From contig NZ_HG938353.1 of assembly GCF_000731315.1 (NCBI RefSeq), forward strand, positions 2,108,001 through 2,172,000: a stretch of DNA of 64,000 nt. The letters run 5' to 3'. Shown here piece after piece: positions 54,866-63,686 of the stretch. This DNA comes from Neorhizobium galegae bv. orientalis str. HAMBI 540 (lineage in GTDB: Bacteria; Pseudomonadota; Alphaproteobacteria; Rhizobiales; Rhizobiaceae). Position 1 is the first letter of the stretch. Each line of letters opens with the position of its first letter. The notes beneath the pieces were generated by a model that saw only the letters and a list, made by a program, of their open reading frames with translations, was not told the DNA's origin and ran no database searches. Position numbers and translations under genes: made by a program.

Positions 54866-55326
54866 CAGCGTTTCACCGATCCTGTTGAAATGACTTCGAC
54901 GGGACCGCGCCGCAGCGGCACGGGAATTTTCGGAGCGGGCTTGGCCTTGGCGGCAGCAACCCCCTTCAGGGCTGCGGCAACCTCGCTGTTCTTGCCGGCG
55001 ATGATATCCTCGATCGTCGTCTCGGGCTGCGGAAGCCGCGCCTTCGGCATCGGCAGCTCCTTCGGCATCGCAAGCTGGGTCGTTTCGGTCGGGGCGAGCG
55101 CCAGCTCGGTATTGTAGACGTTGATCAGCCGATGCAGGCGGTTCGGCTGGGTCAGCAGGGCCCAGTCAGCCTTGAGGAGATCGATCGTATCCTTCTCCAG
55201 CTTGATTTCCGACTCGAGCCGACGAACCTCGCTGAGCTTCTCGTCGGCGCGGTGCTTGATCGAATAGGTGACGACGGCCGCTGCCGTCATGACGCCGATC
55301 AGAACAAGATCGAAGCTACGCAGCAT
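54865..55326 (-). CDS. ftsL: Cell division protein FtsL
   Basis: 153 residues. TM at residues 5-22 (FDLVLIGVMTAAAVVTYSIK), then a coiled-coil heptad segment (KLSEVRRLESEIKLEKDTIDLLKADWALLTQPNRL) typical of FtsL. A Pro/Ala/Lys-rich tail of about 60 residues makes it longer than the E. coli protein. It forms the FtsQLB connection and activates FtsWI. The assignment rests on position (between rsmH and ftsI) plus topology, because FtsL sequences are poorly conserved. Confidence 0.85.
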   Translation of the reverse strand: MLRSFDLVLIGVMTAAAVVTYSIKHRADEKLSEVRRLESEIKLEKDTIDLLKADWALLTQPNRLHRLINVYNTELALAPTETTQLAMPKELPMPKARLPQPETTIEDIIAGKNSEVAAALKGVAAAKAKPAPKIPVPLRRGPVEVISTGSVKR

Positions 55327-55329
55327 GTA

Positions 55330-56355
55330 TCAGGCTCCCATCTTTGCAAGGCTGGCGAGATCAGGCAGATCGAAAATGGATATGTCGGCCGCCCGAGGCG
55401 CGGCTTCCGTCCGCACACCGGCGCGAAGCTTTGCGGACCGGGCGCGCGGGTTCAATTCCGCCTCCTCGTCGCTCGCCGAGATCATCGACTTGCCGAGGGG
55501 TTCGAAAATCGCTGGCTTGGCCTCCACCATCGGCAGGTGGCGCGAACCGGAAGCCTTGCCGGAACGATCGGCGAAGAACTGCTTGACGATCCGGTCTTCG
55601 AGCGAATGAAAGGTGACGACGACCAGCCGGCCGCCGGGTTTCAGCGCCCGCTCGGCGGCAAACAGCGCCTGGGCGAGTTCGCCGAGTTCATCGTTGACGA
55701 AGACACGCAGCGCCTGGAAGACGCGGGTCGCCGGATGGATCTTGTCCTTGGCCTTGCGCGGGTTGACGGTCTCGATGAGGTTTGCGAGTTCGCGCGTGGT
55801 AGTGAACGGCTCGGTTAGACGACGCTTCTCGATGGCGCGGGCGATGCGGCCCGACTGCTTTTCCTCGCCGAGAAAACCGAAGATACGGGTGAGATCGCCG
55901 ACCTTGGCGCGATTGACGACATCCGCCGCCGAGACGCCGCTCGCCGACATGCGCATATCGAGCGGCCCGTTGCGCTGGAAGGAGAAACCGCGATCGGCCT
56001 CGTCGATCTGCATGGAGGAGACGCCGATATCGAACACCACGCCATCAAGCCCGCCTTCCGGCGCATGATCGGCAAGACGGGAGAACTGCGACTGAATGAG
56101 ATGGAGGCGGCCCTTGTGGGCATCGACCAGCGCCTTGCCGGCGGCAATCGCATTCGGGTCGCGATCGAGCGCGATCACTTCGGCATCCGCCGCAAGGATC
56201 GCCGATGTATAACCACCTGCCCCGAACGTACCGTCGAGAATGATCTTGCCGGCCCGAGGCTCGAGCGCCTCGAGAACTTCTTTCAGAAGAACCGGAATGT
56301 GACGAACCGGTCCGCCTTCGGGCTCGGTTGTTCCGTCGCCTGGATTCGCCGCCAT
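55330..56355 (-). CDS. rsmH: 16S rRNA (cytosine-1402-N4) methyltransferase RsmH
   Basis: 341 residues from [38 protein letters not shown] precedes the ATG. SAM-binding [16 protein letters not shown] and [11 protein letters not shown], the insertion [30 protein letters not shown] and the C-terminal [21 protein letters not shown]. It methylates C1402 of 16S rRNA. The same frame stays open well upstream across mraZ, but those residues are not RsmH. Confidence 0.96.
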   Translation of the reverse strand: MAANPGDGTTEPEGGPVRHIPVLLKEVLEALEPRAGKIILDGTFGAGGYTSAILAADAEVIALDRDPNAIAAGKALVDAHKGRLHLIQSQFSRLADHAPEGGLDGVVFDIGVSSMQIDEADRGFSFQRNGPLDMRMSASGVSAADVVNRAKVGDLTRIFGFLGEEKQSGRIARAIEKRRLTEPFTTTRELANLIETVNPRKAKDKIHPATRVFQALRVFVNDELGELAQALFAAERALKPGGRLVVVTFHSLEDRIVKQFFADRSGKASGSRHLPMVEAKPAIFEPLGKSMISASDEEAELNPRARSAKLRAGVRTEAAPRAADISIFDLPDLASLAKMGA

Positions 56356-56369
56356 TCCGTTCCCCTGTC

Positions 56370-56816
56370 TTACGCGGGACGCGAACCGAAGCGCCCCTCT
56401 CTCGCCGCCGCCTGCGCCTCGTGGAACGCCTGCGGCTGCCAAAGTTGAAAATGATCCGAGCGCCCAACGAAGGTAACGTCCGAGCTGATTCCCGTGAAGT
56501 CGCGGATGAAATCCGTGACCATCAGCCGGCCCTCCGCATCGAGCCTCATGAAGAGGCCGCCACCGTGAACGAGCAGCGACATCCGGTTCGCTTCCGGCGA
56601 AAACGGATCGACGGAGGCGATCTGCCGCTCGTAACGATCGAGCAGATCCGGCCCGCCGACGCTGATCGCCGGATAGGTGAAATCCTGAAGGCAATAAAGC
56701 TCCTGGATCCCGCGCTCCGAAAGGACCGAACGAAAACTCGCCGGAACGGAGACCCGTCCCTTCGCATCGATCCTGTTCGTCGCATTTGACAGGAAGCGGC
56801 TCATCACGCCAAACAT
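56370..56816 (-). CDS. mraZ: Transcriptional regulator MraZ
   Basis: 148 residues. Two SpoVT/AbrB-like MraZ repeats, each with the DXXXR motif: [16 protein letters not shown] and [16 protein letters not shown]. MraZ binds TGGGN repeats and represses the division cluster (known for E. coli). CGGAGCGG is directly before the ATG at 56816, and a second ATG at 56804 (MSRFLSN) is the form seen in many relatives. First gene of the cluster; four TGGGN repeats lie about 155 bases upstream. Confidence 0.96.
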   Translation of the reverse strand: MFGVMSRFLSNATNRIDAKGRVSVPASFRSVLSERGIQELYCLQDFTYPAISVGGPDLLDRYERQIASVDPFSPEANRMSLLVHGGGLFMRLDAEGRLMVTDFIRDFTGISSDVTFVGRSDHFQLWQPQAFHEAQAAAREGRFGSRPA

Positions 56817-56971
56817 CCGCTCCGTTATGGTTCAGGACGGAAGCCCGCCCACCCGTTGACACAACACCAAACACAGCTTCGCCGCCCGGATGGGCGGATA
56901 ACCGCCCGGCCGTAGGACGACCGAAACTCAGGGATTGGCGGGCGCTCATTCGCCCTTGTGCAGTGCGATTT

Positions 56972-57006
56972 TGGGATACCATGGGACCATATGGGCGTCA
57001 ATGGGA
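56972..57006 (+). promoter_or_regulatory. MraZ operator: four TGGGN repeats, 10-base period
   Basis: TGGGA at 56972, TGGGA at 56982, TGGGC at 56992 and TGGGA at 57002, each followed by a 5-base spacer. This TGGGN-N5 architecture is the reported E. coli MraZ box array. It is upstream of mraZ, so autoregulation of the whole cluster is the likely role. The repeats read on the plus strand, opposite to mraZ. Confidence 0.75.
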
Positions 57007-57056
57007 GAAGCCCCGCTAGCCACTCCCAAGCAGGATTTATTTATAAGCTGTTAAGT

Positions 57057-57071
57057 TTAACAAAGGGTTAT
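57057..57071. promoter_or_regulatory. CtrA-like box upstream of mraZ
   Basis: TTAA-CAAAGGG-TTAT, seven of eight matches to TTAA-N7-TTAA, about 240 bases upstream of mraZ and 50 bases beyond the TGGGN repeats. Candidate only. Confidence 0.35.
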
Positions 57072-57175
57072 CGGAGGACGTGAAGAAACCGCCTCGGCAG
57101 TTTCCGGCAAGTGGATTTTCGACCCTCGTTAAGCTCCGACAAACAAAGGAGCTTTCGAAATTCCTGATATAAACG

Positions 57176-57199
57176 CTGCGCCGCAAAAAGCGGCCGCAG
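57176..57199 (-). terminator. Probable rnpB terminator
   Basis: CTGCG-GCCGC-TTTTT-GCGG-CGCAG on the minus strand, then CGTTTATATC. A GC-rich hairpin about 50 bases beyond the end of the RNase P RNA; the T-run is short. Confidence 0.5.
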
Positions 57200-57249
57200 G
57201 GGTGTCTTCCCCGAAGGGTGTAGACCGAATCGCGCCCGCGAGAGGAGGT

Positions 57250-57692
57250 AAACGCCAGTTGGCCTGTAAGCCGGGTTCTGTATGGCCCCGGTGCAAGCAC
57301 CGGAACGTGGCAGCCATTCATCTGGGACGACATTTGCATGCCGCCTCACGCAACCCACCCGGATGACTGGCCCGGAAACAGGCTGTAGCCGCGTTTTCAC
57401 GTGGCCCGTGTCATCCCTATTCGGTCTTGCTCCCGGTGGGGTTTACCTTGCCGCCGCTGTTACCAGAAGCGCGGTGGGCTCTTACCCCACCCTTTCACCC
57501 TTACCCCGCTAGCTCTGCCGCTTTGTCGAAAGCGGTACAGCAAGCGGGGCGGTTTCCTTTCTGTGGCACTTTCCCTAGGGTCGCCCCCGCCGGACGTTAT
57601 CCGGCACCGTGTTTCCGTGGAGCCCGGACTTTCCTCACCCTACCGCCTTTCGGCATTGGTAAAGCGCGGCTGCCCGGCCAACTGGCAGCGGT
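57250..57692 (-). ncRNA. rnpB: RNase P RNA (class A)
   Basis: On the minus strand the conserved cores are present: GAGGAAAGTCCGGGCTCC (positions 57617-57636 region, the CR-I/P4 5' strand), ACAGAAA...CCGCCCCGCTTGC, the GCTAGCGGGGTAAGGGTGAA core with GGTAAGAGCCCACC, and a 3' end GCCAACTGG that pairs with CCAGTTGGC at the 5' end. It is the catalytic RNA that matures tRNA 5' ends. The termini are estimated from P1 pairing. It starts 63 bases beyond the end of the upstream oxidoreductase gene. Confidence 0.95.
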
Positions 57693-57754
57693 CACATAAC
57701 CGAGATGCCGAGCGAAAGCCATAGCCCCGCGACAATCGGGCGAGAGATATCTCG

Positions 57755-58945
57755 TCAGAGATAATCGGCCCGGAAATCCGTCGAATAGGTGTCGTCCCGG
57801 ATTTGCCCATGGAAGATCAGCTCCGCGCCGAGCCGGCCGATCTCGTCGGAGCTCTTGGCCGCCGCCCCGCAGCCGCCGCTGAGGATGCCGATTCGATCGG
57901 CATCGGTCATCGCGATTGCCGGATATCCGGTCGGGGTGAACGAGGTGACGCAGGCGGCCATCGACGAGCGGGAGAGATCGAGGTCCGGCATCAGCCGCGT
58001 CATGATCTCGGCAAGCCGGGCGCGCGTGCTTTCCCGCCCGCCCGAACGGAACCAGGCGCGGATGTCCGGCTCCGTCGGCAGCAGCAGGTCGTCCGGATCG
58101 CCGCCGATCTTCAGATAAATCTTGCCGTCGGGGTAACGCACCGGCGGCAGGAGGTAGATGCCATCCTCGCCCTCGCGCCATTTCCAGATCAGCGAAGGCA
58201 CCCTGCCCCAGACATCCATCGCGGCCTCGTCTACCTCGAAGAAGGCGACGGTGCGGGCATAGACGTTGAGGTCAAGACGCCGCGGCAGCAGGTTCTCGTT
58301 GATCGAGAAGCCGCCGGCTGCGACCAGCACTTTTTCAGCAAAATAGCTGTTGCCCTCGCTGGTGGTGACGGTGACCTGATCGCCATCCTGGCGCACCGAG
58401 GAAACCGTTTCCGGAATGATTGCCGTACCCTGACGCTCGGCGATCAGAGCCTGGGCCTTCACCAGCCGGCGCGGATTGATGTGCCCGGCGTTCCTCGGCT
58501 CCCAGACACCCTCGCTCTCCTTCGGGAACGAGAAGAAACCGAATCGGCCAGCAAGGTCCGCATCCGACAGCGTCTCGGTTGCAACGCCGAGCTTGTCTGC
58601 CGCATCGAGGACGTTTGCGACGTAGGACGGGCCGTCGCCGCGCTTCGGGCCGACCAGCAGGCAGCACGATTGGGAATAGAAATCCAAGCCACTTTCACGG
58701 GCGATCTCGCCGTAACGTTCGATCGAACGATTGGCGAGGCGCGCCCACACGGGATCGGGATCGATCGTCCGGGTGATGCGCGCCTCGTCGTAGTGGCTGG
58801 CAAAGACGCCTTCATGGCGCCCGTAGTCCGCCGGCTCACCGGGACCGACCAACGCAATACCGTCGGTCCATTTCGAGAGGTAGCGGGCCGCCGCAGCGCC
58901 CATCATGCCCCTCCCGATCACGATAAATCTGAACCGTTCCGTCAT
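57755..58945 (-). CDS. FAD-dependent oxidoreductase, sarcosine/N-methyltryptophan oxidase-like
   Basis: 396 residues from MTERFRFIVIGRGMMGAAAARYLS (DAO superfamily GxGxxG; RGMMG). The core includes VLVAAGGFSINENLL with the C-terminal CVTSFTPTGYPAIAMTDADRIGILSGGCGAAAKSSDEIG; the monomeric sarcosine oxidase Cys that carries covalent FAD is not obvious here. It probably oxidises an N-alkyl or D-amino acid. CGAGGGT is close to the ATG. It is a lone gene between rnpB and a lytic transglycosylase. Confidence 0.82.
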   Translation of the reverse strand: MTERFRFIVIGRGMMGAAAARYLSKWTDGIALVGPGEPADYGRHEGVFASHYDEARITRTIDPDPVWARLANRSIERYGEIARESGLDFYSQSCCLLVGPKRGDGPSYVANVLDAADKLGVATETLSDADLAGRFGFFSFPKESEGVWEPRNAGHINPRRLVKAQALIAERQGTAIIPETVSSVRQDGDQVTVTTSEGNSYFAEKVLVAAGGFSINENLLPRRLDLNVYARTVAFFEVDEAAMDVWGRVPSLIWKWREGEDGIYLLPPVRYPDGKIYLKIGGDPDDLLLPTEPDIRAWFRSGGRESTRARLAEIMTRLMPDLDLSRSSMAACVTSFTPTGYPAIAMTDADRIGILSGGCGAAAKSSDEIGRLGAELIFHGQIRDDTYSTDFRADYL

Positions 58946-59012
58946 ACCCTCGCCTTTCGATTCCACCGGCCGAAATGTCTTCTGTTCGAAGCACTTCTAG
59001 CCGTTTTCGGAA

Positions 59013-59609
59013 TCAAAATGCCACAGGCGAAAGCGACGCGGTCTGTTCGGCCGTCTGCTCCGCAGTTTCGATCACCGCCTGGACCCGGTTGCAATAACGC
59101 TTCGAAACCGGGTTCATGCGCTTGGCGCCATGGCCGGCATTGTATTTGAGGATGGTGCCGCAAATCTTGCCGCCGCCGAGCTCATGCGCACCGGCCAGGT
59201 ATTTCATGCCGTAGCGGATATTGGTCTCGGGATCGTAGAGGCCATAATCCGGCCCGCGGTAACCCATCAGCCTCGCCGTTGCCGGCTTGATCTGCATCAG
59301 CCCGATCTCGCCGGCACTGCCCTTGACGGTCGGCCGGAAATTGCTCTCGATCTGCACCACCGCCAGCGCAAGCTCTTCCGGAACATCGTATTCGTCCGCA
59401 TATTTCGAGATCAGCTGGGAATAATGAAGCTGCCGAACCAGGCGCTTGGCTTCGTCGGTGGGCGCGGCAAAACCGGTTTCGCGCGTTTCCCATGGAATGA
59501 TCAGCGGCTTGGTATAGGTGGTGACGTCGTCGTCTTGAGCACGCACGAGTTCGGTTCCCGCGACCAGCATGGCAAGGCCCGCCGCGGCAGCAACAATCAT
59601 TGTATTCAT
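59013..59609 (-). CDS. Lytic transglycosylase (SLT domain)
   Basis: 198 residues. Signal peptide MNTMIVAAAAGLAMLVAGTELVRAQ. SLT domain: VPEELALAVVQIESNFRPTVKGSAGEIGLMQIKPATARLMGYRG (catalytic Glu in QIESNF, then the GLMQI motif), NIRYGMKYLAGAHELGGG and LKYNAGHG. It cleaves glycan strands of peptidoglycan in the periplasm. It is close to the AmpD-like amidase gene (242 bases upstream), so a wall-recycling cluster is plausible. Confidence 0.92.
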   Translation of the reverse strand: MNTMIVAAAAGLAMLVAGTELVRAQDDDVTTYTKPLIIPWETRETGFAAPTDEAKRLVRQLHYSQLISKYADEYDVPEELALAVVQIESNFRPTVKGSAGEIGLMQIKPATARLMGYRGPDYGLYDPETNIRYGMKYLAGAHELGGGKICGTILKYNAGHGAKRMNPVSKRYCNRVQAVIETAEQTAEQTASLSPVAF

Positions 59610-59851
59610 TTAGGTGAAGTATCTCCGGACCAACAGGAACCGTGGGTGTCGTTACGCAAACACCCTCTCAGCGCGTCGCCGGATTGACGGCGCGATGTCT
59701 GAACGATCCTGGTCGTTTATCTCTGCAACCCCCGTCCAACATGGCGGCTGCCGTTAGCGGGTCCTTTAGACCGGGCTAATAAGGAGATGATGTGGCACTG
59801 CTGATTTTTGCGGTTTTCCGCCGGTTCAAACGACCGCCGCGGCGCTCGGCG

Positions 59852-60613
59852 TCAATTGAATTTTGGCAAGGACTTGAGCAGCCGATGCAAAGTGTCGATC
59901 GTCGAGAAATCGGCGATTCCATCGATGAGCTGCGGCCGGAAATGGCGCTGGAAGGCTTCGACAACACCCTTCGTGCGCTCGCAGAAAGTGCCCGTGATTT
60001 CAATTCCGTAGCCATAGAGCGACAGCATCGACTGCAGTGCTTCGATGGGCTGGCCGCTCTCGCCGAGCTGGAAAAACCGTCCGCCGCTGATTTGCGTTGG
60101 ATCGATCCAATGGCCGATCCCTTCAAGGTACAACTTTCCCCAGGGGAAATTTTCGCCCGGATCGACCTTGCGGATCGGGGCGACATCCGAGTGTCCGACC
60201 ACCCTTTCCGGCCGGATTTGCCACCTTTCGCCGCAATCGCGACACAATTCGACGACTGCTTCGACTTGCGCGGATGGATAGGCCGGCAGGCCTCCGGGAT
60301 GGCCCGGATTGGCGATCTCGATACCGATAGAACAGGAATTGATGTCGGTCTCGCCGGCCCAGGCGCTCTTGCCGGCATGCCAGGCACGGCGATCCTCCGG
60401 CACGAGCTGTACCACGCACCCGTCCTCGTGGACGAAATAATGGCTGGAGACCTGGCTCTCTTCGTTACAGAGCCAGGACAGCGCCTTATCGCCGCTCGGC
60501 ATGCCCGTATAGTGCAGGATGATCATGTCGGGCCGGCGACTGTCGGCACGTTCGCCATGGTTGGGAGAAGGCCTTACCGTCGCGCCGGCATAATCGGCGT
60601 TGAACGGCGTCAT
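59852..60613 (-). CDS. AmpD-like N-acetylmuramoyl-L-alanine amidase with peptidoglycan-binding domain
   Basis: 253 residues, no signal peptide, so probably cytosolic recycling amidase. Amidase_2 domain: MIILHYTGMPSGDKALSWL (zinc His), VSSHYFVHEDGCVVQLVPEDRRAWHAGKSAW, INSCSIGIEIANPG and VVGHSDVAPIRKVDPGENFPWGKL. The C-terminal 80 residues resemble a PG_binding_1 module (GQPIEALQSMLSLYGYGIEITGTF). It removes the stem peptide from anhydromuropeptides. Its start overlaps the DnaJ-like gene stop by four bases, suggesting coupling. Confidence 0.93.
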   Translation of the reverse strand: MTPFNADYAGATVRPSPNHGERADSRRPDMIILHYTGMPSGDKALSWLCNEESQVSSHYFVHEDGCVVQLVPEDRRAWHAGKSAWAGETDINSCSIGIEIANPGHPGGLPAYPSAQVEAVVELCRDCGERWQIRPERVVGHSDVAPIRKVDPGENFPWGKLYLEGIGHWIDPTQISGGRFFQLGESGQPIEALQSMLSLYGYGIEITGTFCERTKGVVEAFQRHFRPQLIDGIADFSTIDTLHRLLKSLPKFN

Positions 60614-61359
60614 GCGGCGCGGCGCTCTTTCTCGATCGCCGAATATGCGGCGTTGAGTGCCGCCATGCGCTCATTGGCGGCGGCATGCAGCGAAGCAGGA
60701 ACACCGCGGGCGATCAACCGGTCGGGATGATGCTCGGAGACAAGAGACCGGTACTGCTTGCGGATCTTGGCGAAATCGTCCTCCGGCGAAACGCCGAGCA
60801 CCAGATAGGGATCCCGGCCCTCGAGATGCACGTGCCGCGCCATGATGCGGCGGAAATGCCCCTCGTCGATGCGGAAGATTTCAGCGATGCGGGACAGGAA
60901 AGCAAGTTCCGCCTCATGCACCAGCCCATCTGCCTTGGCGATATGGAACAGGCCGTCTACGACGTTTTCCAGCATCGGGCAATTTTGAGCCTTGCCGGCA
61001 CCGGGGCTGCACAGGCCCGCGAGCTTGGTCGCATAGGCTTCGTAACCTGCAACGTCCTGGCGCGCGAGGTTATAGAGGCGTGCGACGTTGCGGGCTTCCT
61101 CGTCGGGAAAATCGAATATCTGCTGAAAGGCCTTGACCTCGGCCTCGCTAACGATACCGTCGGCCTTCGCCATCTTGGCCGACAGCGCGATGATGGCAAC
61201 CGAAAACGACACCTGCCGGCGCGTTTCCGGATCGCCTTCGAACATTGTGCGGATCGCCTCGACGACGCGACCGAGCGCGTTGCCGGCTGCGTCGCCCATG
61301 GCGCCGAGAAGCCGTTCCCATAGAGAAGAAAACTGAAGGCAAGCAAAATCCCAGATCAT
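60610..61359 (-). CDS. djlA: DjlA-like protein with TerB and J domains
   Basis: 249 residues. An N-terminal region with LWERLLGAMGDAAGNALGRVVEAIRTMFEGD, then a TerB-like acidic helical domain (KMAKADGIVSEAEVKAF and HIAKADGLVHEAELAFLS), and a J domain at the C-terminus (DPYLVLGVSPEDDFAKIRKQYRSLVSEHHPDRL) with the HPD signature. It works as a DnaK co-chaperone. The ATG at 61359 lacks a clear ribosome site, so a start at MGDAAGN is also possible. Upstream gene of the amidase pair. Confidence 0.88.
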   Translation of the reverse strand: MIWDFACLQFSSLWERLLGAMGDAAGNALGRVVEAIRTMFEGDPETRRQVSFSVAIIALSAKMAKADGIVSEAEVKAFQQIFDFPDEEARNVARLYNLARQDVAGYEAYATKLAGLCSPGAGKAQNCPMLENVVDGLFHIAKADGLVHEAELAFLSRIAEIFRIDEGHFRRIMARHVHLEGRDPYLVLGVSPEDDFAKIRKQYRSLVSEHHPDRLIARGVPASLHAAANERMAALNAAYSAIEKERRAA

Positions 61360-61686
61360 CAGAATAGTGGACCAGATTGCAGCCGCGATTGCAAGACGAC
61401 GGACGGCCCGTCTTAGATTAAACTATGTTCATGTTTTCCGAACAATCACCGGCGCTCACAGACAGGTGACCCTGCACTCCGGGACAATTGACGAGGCCTG
61501 CAGGTCTGTTTTTCCACAGGCGAGGCTTGGGTGCCGTAAGAGTTGAATCGATTATATTAGCCTCTCCTGCGCCACGAAGTCGAAGCTGCGGTTTTTCTTG
61601 AGAAATTCACTTTACAGGGGCGTATCTCTGTCGCATCCATTCAGCGGTTTTGAACTGTACGCGAGCATGCGCGTCAAGGAGGATCG
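61360..61686. other. Intergenic region with divergent promoters
   Basis: A 327-base gap between djlA and pfp. AAGACG-N10-CGTCTT at 61393-61412 forms a small hairpin, and TTGAATC...TATATT near 61540-61557 resembles a promoter for pfp. No gene or RNA is supported. Confidence 0.4.
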
Positions 61687-62898
61687 ATGGCCAAACAGAA
61701 AGTAGCAATGCTGACCGCAGGGGGCCTCGCGCCCTGTCTGTCTTCCGCCGTCGGCGGCTTGATCGAGCGCTACAACGACGTCGCGCCTGACATCGAGATG
61801 GTTGCCTACCGCTCCGGTTATCAGGGCGTTCTGCTCGGCGACCGCATCGAAATCACCGGGGACATGCGCGAAAAAGCGCATCTGCTGCACCGCTACGGCG
61901 GCTCGCCGATCGGCAACAGCCGCGTCAAGCTCACCAATGCCGCAGACTGCGTCAAGCGCGGCCTCGTCAAGGAAGGTGAAAACCCGCTTCGCGTTGCCGC
62001 CGAGCGGTTGGCGGCCGATGGAATCACCATCCTTCACACGATCGGCGGCGACGACACCAACACGACGGCCGCCGACCTTGCCGCCTATCTCGGCGCCAAC
62101 GGCTACGACCTCACCGTCGTCGGCCTGCCGAAGACCGTCGATAACGACATCGTGCCGATCCGCCAGTCGCTCGGCGCCTGGACGGCTGCCGAAGTCGGCG
62201 CATATTTCTTCGACAACGTTTCCAACGAGCAGAGTGCCGCTCCTCGCACATTTGTGATTCACGAAGTGATGGGACGTCACTGCGGCTGGCTTACCGCCGC
62301 GACCGCACGGGCCTATATTCAGAAGACCAGGGGCAATGAATATGTCGAGGGCTTCATGATGAACAGCGCGATGAAGAACATCGACGGTGTCTACCTGCCG
62401 GAGATGGCCTTCGACCTTGACAAGGAGGTCGCGCGTCTCAAGGACGTCATGGACAAGCGCGGTTTCGTGACCTTGTTCGTTTCGGAAGGTGCCGGCCTCG
62501 ATGCGATCGTCGCCGAGCGGGAAGCCGCAGGCGAATCCATCAAGCGCGACGCGTTCGGCCATGTTAAGATCGATACGATCAATGTCGGCGGCTGGTTCCA
62601 GAAGCAGTTCGCGGCGCTGATCGGAGCCGATCGCTCGATGGTGCAGAAGTCCGGCTATTTCGCCCGCTCGGCGCCGGCCAACGGCAACGACCTGCGCCTT
62701 ATCCAGGGCATGGTCGATCTCGCGGTCGAAAGCGCGCTGAACAAGGTTTCCGGCGTCACCGGCCACGACGAGGATCAGCGTGGGAAACTGCGCACGATCG
62801 AATTTCCCAGAATCAAGGGTGGAAAACATTTCGATCTGACGGCAAAATGGTTCGGCGAAGTGATGAACCATATCGGTCAGCCCTTCGAAACGGCTTGA
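61687..62898 (+). CDS. pfp: Pyrophosphate--fructose 6-phosphate 1-phosphotransferase
   Basis: 403 residues. Phosphofructokinase fold: LTAGGLAPCLSSAVGGLIERY, IGGDDTNTTAADLAAYL (the GGDD form typical of PPi-dependent enzymes) and GLPKTVDNDI (catalytic Asp pair region). Further VIHEVMGRHCGWLTAATARAY. It interconverts fructose 6-phosphate and fructose 1,6-bisphosphate with pyrophosphate; reversible, in glycolysis and gluconeogenesis. AAGGAGGATCG is a strong ribosome site. Many rhizobia lack an ATP-dependent enzyme, so this may be the only phosphofructokinase. Confidence 0.96.
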   Translation: MAKQKVAMLTAGGLAPCLSSAVGGLIERYNDVAPDIEMVAYRSGYQGVLLGDRIEITGDMREKAHLLHRYGGSPIGNSRVKLTNAADCVKRGLVKEGENPLRVAAERLAADGITILHTIGGDDTNTTAADLAAYLGANGYDLTVVGLPKTVDNDIVPIRQSLGAWTAAEVGAYFFDNVSNEQSAAPRTFVIHEVMGRHCGWLTAATARAYIQKTRGNEYVEGFMMNSAMKNIDGVYLPEMAFDLDKEVARLKDVMDKRGFVTLFVSEGAGLDAIVAEREAAGESIKRDAFGHVKIDTINVGGWFQKQFAALIGADRSMVQKSGYFARSAPANGNDLRLIQGMVDLAVESALNKVSGVTGHDEDQRGKLRTIEFPRIKGGKHFDLTAKWFGEVMNHIGQPFETA

Positions 62899-62948
62899 GA
62901 CAAGAAAATTAGCGGGCGCCGCTCAACGGGCGTCCGGGAGGAAATGGA

Positions 62949-63584
62949 ATGACGGCTGACATCTGGCTCGCTTTTGCTGCGACCGCGATATTTCTCGCCC
63001 TCCTTCCAAGCCCTCTTGCTTGTCTTACCGCCAGCTTCTCGCTCCAGCGCGGTCGCCGCACGGCGATCGCAACGGTTCCGGGGCTTGCCGTCGGAATGTC
63101 GGCAGCCCTGATCGTGGCGATGATCCCCATGGCCCTGGTCGCCGTCTATCTGCCGAAGCTCGTCGACGTAATCTCCTGGGCGGGGCTGGGCTACCTGATG
63201 CTCTACGTGCTCTGGTCCTACCAGGATCCGCGAATCTCCGGCCCCATCGCAGACAATGACAATCTTCCCGAGTGTCGGGCGGCGCGAATCTTTGGATGCC
63301 TGTTCGGCAAATCCGCCTTCCAGGCGCGTTATGCCGTCGTCCTTGCAGCCGTGCTCGCCCAGTTCGTCGATCCCGACCGGTCGCTCCTTCCCCAGCTTCT
63401 CGAAATGCAGGCGACCTTCCTTGTTTGCGCAGCACTTGGAGCCGGAATTCACGTGCTTTTTCCGCGCCGCGTGCTCAGTCGCAGACGGCGCCCCGCCAAC
63501 CTCAACGCCGCCTCGCGTAAACCCCAGACGCGCTTCATTTCACGGCGTGCGGTCACCGCCGGCTATCGCCGGATCGCCGCGTGA
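62949..63584 (+). CDS. LysE/RhtB-type translocator
   Basis: 211 residues. Four to six hydrophobic segments (IWLAFAATAIFLALLPSPLACLTASFSL, IATVPGLAVGMSAALIVAMIPMALVAVYL, VISWAGLGYLMLYVLWSY, YAVVLAAVLAQFVDP) and an Arg/Lys-rich C-terminal tail of about 40 residues. The N-terminal PSP and GLAVGMSAALI segments match the LysE family of amino-acid exporters, although the middle is divergent. GGGAGGAAATGGA lies before the ATG, 50 bases after pfp, so co-transcription is likely. Confidence 0.78.
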   Translation: MTADIWLAFAATAIFLALLPSPLACLTASFSLQRGRRTAIATVPGLAVGMSAALIVAMIPMALVAVYLPKLVDVISWAGLGYLMLYVLWSYQDPRISGPIADNDNLPECRAARIFGCLFGKSAFQARYAVVLAAVLAQFVDPDRSLLPQLLEMQATFLVCAALGAGIHVLFPRRVLSRRRRPANLNAASRKPQTRFISRRAVTAGYRRIAA

Positions 63585-63686
63585 GGCTCGCCGTCTTGCC
63601 GGACGCCGCCCAATAGGTTAATGGAAATGCTCTTTTGGTGGCGTTTGGGCGGACTGGGGTAACCATTTTTTCATGAAAGCGACCCA

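Larger units (their letters stand above)
56817..57249. other. mraZ regulatory region
   Basis: A 430-base stretch with no gene. It holds four TGGGN repeats at 56972-57006, a CtrA-like box at 57057-57071, an AT-rich patch at 57030-57065, an AAGCTCC-N10-GGAGCTT hairpin at 57131-57154, and the CTGCGCCGC-N5-GCGGCCGCAG hairpin at 57176-57199, which lies after rnpB. Confidence 0.6.

Noticed and set aside
56356..56982. N-terminal extension of rsmH across mraZ
   Set aside because: The frame is open by chance; the rsmH domain begins at MAANPGDG and mraZ in another frame is clearly coding.
57250..57692. Small open frames within the RNase P RNA region
   Set aside because: The region folds as RNase P RNA with its universally conserved core; the open frames are by-products.
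59792..60730. A GTG-start 312-codon frame with a good AAGGAG ribosome site on the plus strand
   Set aside because: Apart from its first ~20 residues the frame is antisense to the AmpD-like amidase, and the composition is unlike a real protein.
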